Under the pieces are notes generated by a model. It made no database searches. It was not told the origin of the DNA and worked only from the letters and a program-made list of their open reading frames with translations. Below, one piece after another: positions 7,694 to 15,067 of a stretch of DNA of 21,131 nucleotides. This stretch comes from Leptolyngbya sp. SIO4C1 (lineage in GTDB: Bacteria; Cyanobacteriota; Cyanobacteriia; Phormidesmidales; Phormidesmidaceae). The DNA is taken from assembly GCA_010671975.1 (NCBI GenBank), contig JAAHIA010000029.1, positions 1-21,131 of the forward strand, in the 5' to 3' direction. The first letter of the stretch is position 1. Each line of letters opens with the position of its first letter. The position numbers and the translations under genes were made by a program.

Positions 7694-7765
7694 AGATAGA
7701 GGTTGAACTAAAGCGGTTTCTCTATGCTACTGCTACTGCTCTGTCTTTAGCGACAAAGTAATCTA

Positions 7766-7787
7766 TCTCTAAATTAATACTTAGAGA
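7766..7787 (+). promoter_or_regulatory. Perfect inverted repeat upstream of the P-type ATPase
   Basis: TCTCTAA (7766-7772) and TTAGAGA (7781-7787) are exact inverted copies around the AT-rich spacer ATTAATAC. The size and symmetry fit a dimeric repressor operator overlapping the ATPase promoter. It abuts the upstream TTG codon at 7791, which favours the downstream GTG 7815 as the true start. Confidence 0.45.
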
Positions 7788-7814
7788 TTTTTGAGCAATA
7801 TTGGAGATCTGTCT

Positions 7815-10508
7815 GTGGAAAACGAGCATAGTCGCCAAACAGTGGGTGCAGAATCGGTTGAAGCGGTGTTTGATCGGTTTGCCGTGCAGCTGCAGCAAGG
7901 ATTAACCGCAACCCACGTTGAGCGACGTTTGAAAAAGTATGGCAATAATCAGCTGCGGCAGAAGGCGCGGCGCAGCAGCTGGCAGATCTTGATTGCTCAG
8001 TTTAAGAGCCCCATCATTGCCCTGTTGGCAGTCGCCGCCGTGCTGTCCTTTATCTTTCAAGAATGGATTGAGGGCATTGCCGTTCTAATTGCGATTTTGC
8101 TCAACACGCTGATTGGCTTTTTCACAGAAATTAAGGCAGTGCGATCAATGGAGGCGCTGCAGCAGCTGAGTAAAACCGTAGCTAAGGTCAGGCGCGACGG
8201 TCAGGTACAAGAGATTTCAGCTGAGCGGCTGGTGCCTGGCGACGTGGTGCTGTTAGAAAGTGGCGATCTCGTCGCCGCCGATCTGCGGCTGATCGAAGTC
8301 TCGAAGCTGCAGGCTGACGAGTCAGCTCTGACGGGAGAATCGGTGCCGGTTAGTAAAACCACCGACGCGATCGCGCAGGAGGTGCCGCTGGCCGAGCAGA
8401 AAAACGTGGTCTACAAAGGTACGGCGATTACGCGCGGCTCTGGGGCCGGCATTGTCTACGCCACCGGCATGGAAACCGAGCTGGGTCGAATTTCCTCACT
8501 CACGGATGAAGCCACCGATGAAATGACGCCGCTCGAAAAGCGGCTCGACCAGCTGGGTAAGCGGCTGATCTGGGTGACGCTGGCCATTGCGGTGGTGGTG
8601 GCGATCGCAGGCATCCTCAGCGGTAAGGATCTGGTCTTAATGGTTGAAACTGCGATCGCGCTGTCGGTGGCGGCGGTGCCAGAAGGGCTGCCGATTGTCG
8701 CTACTATTGCCCTAGCGCGCGGCATGTGGCGCATGGCCAAGCGCAACGCCTTGATCAATCGACTCTCGGCGGTTGAGACGCTGGGCGCAACCAGCATCAT
8801 CTGCACCGACAAAACCGGTACGCTGACTGAAAACCAGATGACGGTAACGCAGCTGGTCCTCACGTCCGGCAGCGTTGATGTGACCGGCGAAGGGCTGTCG
8901 CAAACTGGCGACTTTCAGCGCGCGGGTGAAACTCTCTCGCCTGACCAAGAGACTCTCTTAGCCACGGCGCTCAAGATTGGCGTTCTCTGCAACAATGCGG
9001 CCCTACCGCAGTCGCAGGCAGAAAATCCAGACAAGATTATTGGCGACCCGATGGAAGCAGCGCTGCTGATTGCCGGGACCAAGGCCAACCTGCGCCGAGA
9101 AGACCTGATTCAGCAGCAGCCGGAAGTGCGCGAAGTGGCCTTTGATGCAGAGACTAAAATGATGGCAACGGTGCATAAAGCCGAAGCCGGTCAATATTTT
9201 TTCGCCGTTAAAGGCGCACCTGAATCCGTACTGCCTGCCTGCACGCAGCAGCTGATCTCAGACGGTTCTCAGCCCCTACAAGATGCCGATCGCCAAGACT
9301 GGGAGCAGCAGTTTCAGCAGCTGGCCGAGCGAGGGCTGCGGATCTTAGCACTGGCGATGAAAACAGCTGAGAGCGAGACCGCCAAGCCCTATGAAAACCT
9401 GACTTTTGTCGGCGTGGTGGGGCTCGAAGATCCGCCGCGTCAGGCCGCTAAAGCCGCCATTCAAGCCTGCTACGATGCCGGCATTCGCGTGATTATGGTC
9501 ACCGGCGACCAGGCAGTGACGGCACGCCAGATAGGGCAGGCAGTGGGCCTAGTTGACGGCTCGGCTCAAGCGTCACCCGGTCAGGAGCTGCAGCAGCTAG
9601 ACACGCTCTCCGACTCAGACCAGCAGCGGCTGCAGCAGGTGCCGATCTTTGCCCGCGTGAGTCCAGAGCAAAAGCTCAACCTGATTGCGCTGCACCAGAA
9701 GCAGGGCGCGATCGTGGCAATGACCGGCGATGGCGTCAACGATGCCCCAGCGCTGAAAAAAGCTGACATTGGCGTCGCCATGGGACAGCGCGGCACGCAG
9801 GTGGCGCGCGAGGCTGCCGACATGGTGCTGCAGGATGACGCCTTTTCTTCAATCATTGCAGCGGTGGAGCAGGGCAGAGCCATCTTTGGCAACATTCGTA
9901 AGTTTACGCTCTATCTGCTCTCAGGCAACGTCGGCGAGATTCTAGCCGTGGCGATCGCATCGCTGTTTAACGCGCCGCTGCCGCTGCTGCCGCTGCAGAT
10001 TTTGTTTCTCAATGCGGTCAACGATGTCTTTCCAGCGCTGGCGCTGGGCGTGGGTGAGGGCGATCCCAGCCTGATGAAGCACCCGCCGCGCGATTCGCAA
10101 GAGGCCATTTTGACGCCAGCCCACTGGCGGGCGATCGCGGTCTACGGCGCATTTATTGCCGCGCCGGTGCTGGCAATTTTTGCCCTGAGTCTCACCGTGC
10201 TGGGGATTGAGCCATCGCAGGCCGTCACTATCTCTTTTCTCTCACTGGCCTTTGGTCGGCTGTGGCACGTCTTTAATATGCGCGACGATGATTCTGGCCT
10301 GCTGCGCAACGAAGTGACGCAAAATCCTTATATCTGGGGGGCGCTAGTGATTTGCACCGGTCTGCTGCTGAGCGCTGTCTACATGCCCGGGCTCTCAACG
10401 GCGCTGCAAACCACGCACCCAGGGCTGCAAGGCTGGGGGCTGGTGCTGCTAACCAGCCTGGTGCCTGTTATCTTAGGTCAGGTATGGAAAACGCTGCGAT
10501 CGCGCTAG
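7815..10508 (+). CDS. P2A-type (PacL/SERCA-like) cation-transporting P-type ATPase
   Basis: An ~897-residue membrane pump, probably exporting Ca2+ or a related cation. In order: cation-ATPase N-terminal domain; M1-M2 helices; actuator domain with TGES (LTGESVPV); M4 with PEGLP (289-293); phosphorylation motif DKTGT with D332; nucleotide domain with KGAPE; hinge TGDGVNDAPA; C-terminal helices. Ion-site residues match SERCA: E290 in M4, NVGE (N705, E708) in M5, and NAVND (N733, N736, D737) in M6. SERCA has threonine where N736 stands, so selectivity may differ. The frame is open from TTG 7791, but GTG 7815 has GGAG (7803-7806) 8 bases upstream and is preferred. The stop is 13 bases before the next gene, so the two are probably one operon. 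Confidence 0.93.
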   Translation: MENEHSRQTVGAESVEAVFDRFAVQLQQGLTATHVERRLKKYGNNQLRQKARRSSWQILIAQFKSPIIALLAVAAVLSFIFQEWIEGIAVLIAILLNTLIGFFTEIKAVRSMEALQQLSKTVAKVRRDGQVQEISAERLVPGDVVLLESGDLVAADLRLIEVSKLQADESALTGESVPVSKTTDAIAQEVPLAEQKNVVYKGTAITRGSGAGIVYATGMETELGRISSLTDEATDEMTPLEKRLDQLGKRLIWVTLAIAVVVAIAGILSGKDLVLMVETAIALSVAAVPEGLPIVATIALARGMWRMAKRNALINRLSAVETLGATSIICTDKTGTLTENQMTVTQLVLTSGSVDVTGEGLSQTGDFQRAGETLSPDQETLLATALKIGVLCNNAALPQSQAENPDKIIGDPMEAALLIAGTKANLRREDLIQQQPEVREVAFDAETKMMATVHKAEAGQYFFAVKGAPESVLPACTQQLISDGSQPLQDADRQDWEQQFQQLAERGLRILALAMKTAESETAKPYENLTFVGVVGLEDPPRQAAKAAIQACYDAGIRVIMVTGDQAVTARQIGQAVGLVDGSAQASPGQELQQLDTLSDSDQQRLQQVPIFARVSPEQKLNLIALHQKQGAIVAMTGDGVNDAPALKKADIGVAMGQRGTQVAREAADMVLQDDAFSSIIAAVEQGRAIFGNIRKFTLYLLSGNVGEILAVAIASLFNAPLPLLPLQILFLNAVNDVFPALALGVGEGDPSLMKHPPRDSQEAILTPAHWRAIAVYGAFIAAPVLAIFALSLTVLGIEPSQAVTISFLSLAFGRLWHVFNMRDDDSGLLRNEVTQNPYIWGALVICTGLLLSAVYMPGLSTALQTTHPGLQGWGLVLLTSLVPVILGQVWKTLRSR

Positions 10509-10521
10509 GAGAGCGTCCGCT

Positions 10522-11736
10522 GTGACTGACATTACACAGGTTTGGGAAACGCTGGCATGGCCAGACGGCGGCCAGATTATCTACCTCATTCTAGACGGCA
10601 TGGGCGGGCTGCCAGCAGCAGACGGCGGCACCGAGCTGCAGGTTGCCCACACGCCCAATCTCGATCGGCTCGCCCGTCAGGCTAGCTGCGGGCTGCTAGA
10701 GCTGGTTGGTCCGGGCATCACTCCCGGCAGCGGGCCGGGCCACCTCGCGCTGTTTGGCTACGATCCGCTGCGCTATCAGATCGGGCGCGGCGTGCTCTCA
10801 GCGCTGGGCATTGGCTTCGAGCTACAGCCGGGCGATGTGGCCGCACGGGCTAACTTTGCCACGCTCGACGAGGCCGGTCGAGTTTGCGATCGGCGCGCGG
10901 GTCGCATTGACAGCGAGCTTAACCGCACCCTATGCGACAAAATCCGCCAGCAGGTCAGCCTAGATTTTGACGGCGAAATCTTCTTTGAAACCGTCAGCCA
11001 GCACCGTGCCGTGCTGGTACTGCGGGGTGACCATCTCGGCGGGCAGCTGCAAGACACCGACCCGCAGATGACCGGGCGGCGGCCCTTGGCACCGGTCGCT
11101 CAGGACGAAGCCTCAGAGCGCACCGGGCGGCTGGTGCAGCAGTTTCTCAGCCAGGTAGAAGCGCTGCTGGCCGATAGCTCGCCAGCCAACGGCGTGCTGC
11201 TGCGCGGCTTTGAGCGCTATCAGCCCCTACCCTCGCTGACGGAGCGCTTTCAGCTGCGCGGTCTCTGCATTGCCGACTATCCGATGTATCGCGGCGTCAG
11301 CCGACTGATTGGCATGGAGGTAGTCCTGCCACCAGGGGGCCTCGCCCAGCGGTTTCAGGTCTTAGAAGACGCATTCAGCGACCAGTACGACTTTTACTTT
11401 TTGCATGTCAAGCAGTCAGACAGCAGCGGGGAGGACAGCAACTTTCAGCGCAAGGTGGCCGTGATTGAGCAGGTTGATCAGCTGCTGCCCAAGCTGCTAG
11501 CGCTGGAGCCGGCCGTGCTGGTCGTCGCCGCCGATCATGCGACGCCGGCAGTCATGGGTCGTCACAGCTGGCATCCGGTACCGGTGATGCTCGCCTCCGA
11601 GCTGGCTCAGGCCGACACCGTGCAGCGCTTCAACGAGCTAGACTGCCTGCAGGGGGCGCTGGGGCTGAGGCCGGGCGTCCACATCATGGGGCTGGCCCTA
11701 GCCCATGCCGGTCGGCTGCAGAAATTTGGAGCCTAG
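10522..11736 (+). CDS. apgM: 2,3-bisphosphoglycerate-independent phosphoglycerate mutase, ApgM type
   Basis: A 404-residue alkaline-phosphatase-superfamily enzyme that interconverts 3- and 2-phosphoglycerate in glycolysis. Metal and catalytic motifs: LILDGMGG with D25; GITPGSGPGHLALFGYDP with phospho-accepting S70; HVKQSDSSGED with D300; AADHATP with D338 and H339; and the late HSWHPVP histidines. In the archaeal enzymes the fourth motif ends GHD; here it ends GED, so one usual metal-ligand histidine is glutamate. I believe many bacterial ApgM proteins share this variant. It starts at GTG 10522 behind AGGAGA, 13 bases after the ATPase. Cyanobacteria usually carry the larger GpmI form as main mutase, so this may be a second isozyme. 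The GC-rich codon use matches the ATPase. Confidence 0.9.
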   Translation: MTDITQVWETLAWPDGGQIIYLILDGMGGLPAADGGTELQVAHTPNLDRLARQASCGLLELVGPGITPGSGPGHLALFGYDPLRYQIGRGVLSALGIGFELQPGDVAARANFATLDEAGRVCDRRAGRIDSELNRTLCDKIRQQVSLDFDGEIFFETVSQHRAVLVLRGDHLGGQLQDTDPQMTGRRPLAPVAQDEASERTGRLVQQFLSQVEALLADSSPANGVLLRGFERYQPLPSLTERFQLRGLCIADYPMYRGVSRLIGMEVVLPPGGLAQRFQVLEDAFSDQYDFYFLHVKQSDSSGEDSNFQRKVAVIEQVDQLLPKLLALEPAVLVVAADHATPAVMGRHSWHPVPVMLASELAQADTVQRFNELDCLQGALGLRPGVHIMGLALAHAGRLQKFGA

Positions 11737-11737
11737 C

Positions 11738-12340
11738 ATGCCAGCGCTATCCTCAACTTTAGAAATGCGCTGGTTTCTGCCCGGACAGATCGATCTTGAG
11801 GTAGCAGACTGGTTTGAGCACCGCTGCCCCGGTCAGCCGCTCAGCGCCCAAACCCGCACCGATCGCTATCTGCAGATGCCCAGCTGTGAAACGGTGAGCA
11901 TTAAGCTGCGCGAAGGCCGCTTTGAGGTGAAATGGCGTCAGCAGGCGCTAGGGCTACAGGTCTATGCCAAGCAGCGCGCCGCCTGGCTGCAACAGCGACC
12001 GCTAGAAGGGCAGCTAGAGCAGTGGCACAAGCTGAGCTACAGCGACCTCTTTGCGACCCAGCAGCCTATGCCGCCGGCGACGCCGGCGCGTTGGCTAGCG
12101 GTACATAAGCATCGGCAGCTGCGTTCGGCGCAAAACGTGCAGATCGAGCTGGTACAGCTGACGCTCAAGCAGCAGCCCTGGTGGAGCCTGTCGCTAGAAG
12201 CCGCCCTCAGCCCGGCGGCGCAGCAGCGGCTCAACGCGATCGCTCAGCAAATCAGCGAGACCTATCCTGGACCCACCCTGCTAGCGACGCAGTCCCAGGC
12301 TTTTCCGGCCTGGCTGCTGCAGATCGAGACGGCGCTGTAG
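11738..12340 (+). CDS. Conserved cyanobacterial protein, possibly CYTH/triphosphate-tunnel-like
   Basis: A 200-residue soluble protein of unrecognised function. ATG 11738 is chosen over ATG 11705 because GGAG (11728-11731) lies 6 bases upstream and the start falls one base after the apgM stop, a typical coupled arrangement. The N-terminus EMRWFLPG, then TRTDRYLQMPS and SIKLREGRFEVKWR, have the spacing of a CYTH-type beta barrel: an acidic/basic first strand, then D-x-Y, then alternating basic strands as in thiamine-triphosphatase-like proteins. That match is tentative; the ExExK hallmark reads E-M-R only. It may share a phosphate-ester theme with ApgM. No signal peptide or membrane helix. Confidence 0.75.
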   Translation: MPALSSTLEMRWFLPGQIDLEVADWFEHRCPGQPLSAQTRTDRYLQMPSCETVSIKLREGRFEVKWRQQALGLQVYAKQRAAWLQQRPLEGQLEQWHKLSYSDLFATQQPMPPATPARWLAVHKHRQLRSAQNVQIELVQLTLKQQPWWSLSLEAALSPAAQQRLNAIAQQISETYPGPTLLATQSQAFPAWLLQIETAL

Positions 12341-12375
12341 GTCAGCTCTCAGCCAGCGCCCTCAGCTACGGCTCC

Positions 12376-12399
12376 AGGCCGCAACACAGGCCGCAACAC
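12376..12399. repeat. 12-bp tandem repeat, two copies
   Basis: AGGCCGCAACAC is repeated exactly at 12376-12387 and 12388-12399 and followed by a third AGG. It lies in the 133-base gap between the preceding operon and the zinc-ribbon gene. The same gap holds TTATAAG (12438-12444), a possible -10 box with no convincing -35. Confidence 0.6.
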
Positions 12400-12473
12400 A
12401 GGGCTGAAATATTCGATTAGCTTGAGCGCCCAAACCGTTATAAGGTAGAGAAGCTTAAGGCGATAGATGAAAA

Positions 12474-13055
12474 ATGACAAGAACATCTTCGAGATCATCC
12501 CAGACAGCGACTGCACTCGTTGACAGAGCTAAGCAGATCATCTCTTACAGAACAGCCGGCTACTCATGGAGCGACATTCGCGCCGAGCTCGGCATTTCTA
12601 AGCAGCGATGCCATCAGATTCTGCAGGAAGCCAACATGCAGGATGCGCTGCGAGAGGCCACGGTGCAGGGCAAGATTGTCAATGCTAAGCGCAAGCTGCA
12701 GCCCGGCGACCGCTTCGGCAACCGCGTTATTCTGCGCCTAGCCAGCGTGGAGCCCGAGCTGTGGCTAGCCAGATGTAAATGCGGGCTAGAGCAGGAGCTG
12801 CGGCGCGATCGCTTAGAGACCACCACCGAATGTTTTGAATGCGCGATCAAAGCGCGGCAGACCGACTACAGCGGCGAGGTGCACCACTGGTGGAAGGTGA
12901 TTGAACCGGCTCCACAGCGCCCTGGCCAGAGCCGAGGCTTCTATTGGCGCTGTGAATGTTTGGGCTGCGGCAAAATCTACGAGCGACAGATCGGCCATGT
13001 GCGCTCTGGCCGAACCAAGTCCTGCGTCCACTGCAAGGGCAAGTTCGAGCACTGA
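12474..13055 (+). CDS. HTH protein with two tandem zinc-ribbon modules, phage/homing-endonuclease type
   Basis: A 193-residue protein. Residues ~12-55 form a helix-turn-helix (RAKQIISYRTAGYSWSDIRAELG, then SKQRCHQIL). Two related cysteine modules follow. The first, ~75-125, has C101, C103, C120 and C123 (ARCKCG, CFEC). The second, ~138-190, has C160, C162, C165, C184 and C187 (RCECLGCGK, SGRTKSCVHC). The pattern of a CxC(G) pair, then a turn reading GRTKSC, matches zinc-binding DNA-contact domains next to HNH or AP2 endonuclease domains in phages and mobile introns; no nuclease domain is seen here. I infer a domesticated DNA-binding protein or a solo relic of a mobile element. It is convergent with the ABC ATPase, 16 bases between stops. 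Confidence 0.8.
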   Translation: MTRTSSRSSQTATALVDRAKQIISYRTAGYSWSDIRAELGISKQRCHQILQEANMQDALREATVQGKIVNAKRKLQPGDRFGNRVILRLASVEPELWLARCKCGLEQELRRDRLETTTECFECAIKARQTDYSGEVHHWWKVIEPAPQRPGQSRGFYWRCECLGCGKIYERQIGHVRSGRTKSCVHCKGKFEH

Positions 13056-13071
13056 CGGCCTCCCTTCGCCC

Positions 13072-14880
13072 TCACCGAGCGAGCGAGCGATCGGCCTGCT
13101 GTCGCTGGCGCAGGCTGTCGAGGTCGGCCTCTGGAATCGCCGCAATCAGCTGCTGCGTATAGGGCTGCTGCGGCGCATGGTAGATCTCATCGGCCGGACC
13201 GATCTCTTCGACCCGGCCTTGATTCATCACCAAGATGCGATCGCTGACGAACTTCACCACGCTCAGGTCGTGAGAGATAAAAATGTAGGTGAGCTGAAAC
13301 GCCTGCTGCAGGTCTTTCAGCAAGTTGAGCACCTGCGCCTGCACAGAGACATCCAGGGCTGAGACCGACTCGTCGCAGATGATAAATTTTGGCTCGCAGG
13401 CCAGCGTCCGGGCAATGCAGATCCGCTGTCGCTGACCGCCCGAGAACTCATGCGGCATGCGCCGCAGCGCGCTGGCTTCTAGCCCGACCCGCTCCAATAG
13501 CTCGGCGGCCTTGGCCTGCCGCTCGGCCTCGCTGTCGCCCAGCTGATGAATTCGCATCGGCTCGGTAATCGCCGCGCCGATGCTCTGCCGCGCATCCAGC
13601 GAACCGTAGGGATTTTGAAAGACAATCTGCATCTCACGCCGCAGCCGCCGCAGCGCCGCCGGACTCAGATCGAGCACCGAGCGATCTTCAAAATAAACCT
13701 GACCCGCCGTGGGCTCAATCAGCCGCAGCAGGCAGCGGCTCAGCGTCGACTTGCCGCAGCCCGACTCGCCCACCAGCCCCAGCGTCTCCCCCGGATAGAC
13801 CTCAAAGCTAACGTGATCGACCGCGCGCAGCTCCGTTTTTTTTGCCAAGAAGCCACGCCGCACCGGAAAGGACTTGGTCAGCTGCTGCACCCGCAGCAGC
13901 GGCGTCTGCTGTAAGAGCGCCTGGCGATGCTGTGCCGCTTCAGCCGCGCTTACTTCGGCCAGCAGGGCCGCTGCTTCAGCCGGCGATCGCAGCTTGGCCA
14001 CCAGCTTCTCCTCCCCACCGGCGGCAGCCGGCTGCACCGTCATAAAGTCGCTCACCGTTGGCAGCCGCCGCAGGCGCTTATGAGGTCGCGGTCGGCAGTT
14101 CAATAGCCCCTGCGTGTAGGGATGCTGCGGCTGAGCAAAGAGATCGTAGACCGGCGCAATCTCGACGAGATCGCCCTTGTACATCACCGCCACCCGGTCA
14201 GCAATTTCTGAGACCACGCCCATATCGTGCGTGATAAAGAGGATGGCCGTACCGCGCGCCGCCTGCAGGTCGCGCAGCAAATCCAAAATCGTCGCCTGAA
14301 TGGTCACATCTAGCGCCGTGGTTGGCTCGTCGGCAATCAGCACTGCCGGGTTGCCAGCCAGCGCGATCGCGATCATCACCCGCTGCTGCTGTCCGCCTGA
14401 GAGCTGATGCGGGTAGCGCCCGAGCATTTGCGCCGGGGCAGGCAGCTGTACCTCTTCAAACAGCGCCACCGCTCGGTCTCTGGCCGCCGCTCGGTCTAAA
14501 CTCTGGTGCAGCCGCAGCGCCTCGATCACCTGATCGCCGCAGGTATAGACCGGGTTGAGCGACGACAGCGGCTCTTGAAAAATCATCGAAATGAGTCGGC
14601 CTCGATACTGGCGGCGGGCCTCGCGCGACAGCGTCAGCAGATTGACCGGCGGCGCCTCAGAGGAGCGAAACCAGATTTCGCCGGTGACCACCGCGCGGCG
14701 ATCGAGCAGGCCAATCAGCGCCAGCGCCGTCACCGACTTGCCCGACCCCGATTCTCCCACCAGGCTGAGCGTCTCTCCCGGCGCGATCGCAAAAGACACC
14801 GACTTCACGGCTGAGACCATCCCTGACTTTGTCGGAAACGCGACCGAGAGATTTCGCACATCGAGAATAGGTGCCGACAT
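13072..14880 (-). CDS. Peptide-type ABC transporter, fused double ATP-binding protein
   Basis: A ~602-residue cytoplasmic energising subunit made of two full nucleotide-binding domains, like GsiA or a DppD-DppF fusion. Domain 1: Walker A GESGSGKS (~42-49), signature LSGGQ (~160), Walker B with D184/E185, H-loop FITHD, then the oligopeptide tail motif HPYTQGLL. Domain 2: GESGCGKS (~371-378), FSGGQ (~479), Walker B CDES with D503/E504 (DES where DEP is usual), FISHD and QPYTQQLI. MSAPILDV at 14880 is taken as start; an extension to ATG 14952 would add a 24-residue hydrophobic stretch across a tandem repeat and is less likely. It diverges from the binding protein gene and presumably serves the same importer. 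The substrate could be dipeptide, oligopeptide, nickel or glutathione. Confidence 0.92.
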   Translation of the reverse strand: MSAPILDVRNLSVAFPTKSGMVSAVKSVSFAIAPGETLSLVGESGSGKSVTALALIGLLDRRAVVTGEIWFRSSEAPPVNLLTLSREARRQYRGRLISMIFQEPLSSLNPVYTCGDQVIEALRLHQSLDRAAARDRAVALFEEVQLPAPAQMLGRYPHQLSGGQQQRVMIAIALAGNPAVLIADEPTTALDVTIQATILDLLRDLQAARGTAILFITHDMGVVSEIADRVAVMYKGDLVEIAPVYDLFAQPQHPYTQGLLNCRPRPHKRLRRLPTVSDFMTVQPAAAGGEEKLVAKLRSPAEAAALLAEVSAAEAAQHRQALLQQTPLLRVQQLTKSFPVRRGFLAKKTELRAVDHVSFEVYPGETLGLVGESGCGKSTLSRCLLRLIEPTAGQVYFEDRSVLDLSPAALRRLRREMQIVFQNPYGSLDARQSIGAAITEPMRIHQLGDSEAERQAKAAELLERVGLEASALRRMPHEFSGGQRQRICIARTLACEPKFIICDESVSALDVSVQAQVLNLLKDLQQAFQLTYIFISHDLSVVKFVSDRILVMNQGRVEEIGPADEIYHAPQQPYTQQLIAAIPEADLDSLRQRQQADRSLAR

Positions 14881-14897
14881 AGCCAGGTTCAAGAAAA

Positions 14898-14917
14898 ATC
14901 TAACAACATCTAACAAC
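14898..14917. repeat. 10-bp tandem repeat in the ABC transporter divergent promoter region
   Basis: ATCTAACAAC is duplicated exactly at 14898-14907 and 14908-14917, 18 bases upstream of the ATPase start on the minus strand. It may be part of the regulatory region shared by the divergent importer genes. Confidence 0.5.
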
Positions 14918-15053
14918 ATTAAAATACGAACGCCGCTGCCGAAGGTAGCCATTTACTCACTTTTTCATACGAAGATTCATGTAGGTTTTAAGCAGCTGTT
15001 CAGCGCGCTTGCTAAAGTGCCTGATATTCTCTTCCCACTCTGCTGTCAACCTC

Positions 15054-15058
15054 AGGAG
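15054..15058 (+). promoter_or_regulatory. Ribosome binding site fixing the binding-protein start
   Basis: AGGAG lies 9 bases before ATG 15068. The same frame is open back to 14591 and would otherwise suggest a far longer protein overlapping the divergent ATPase gene. Confidence 0.7.
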
Positions 15059-15067
15059 TCAAGCAAT

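Noticed and set aside
8456..10124. Minus-strand open frames inside the P-type ATPase gene
   Set aside because: They are antisense to conserved ATPase motifs, with low-complexity translations typical of GC-rich shadows.
14591..15067. Long N-terminal extension of the solute-binding protein frame
   Set aside because: It overlaps the divergent ATPase coding region on the other strand; the AGGAG site and signal peptide at ATG 15068 mark the real start.
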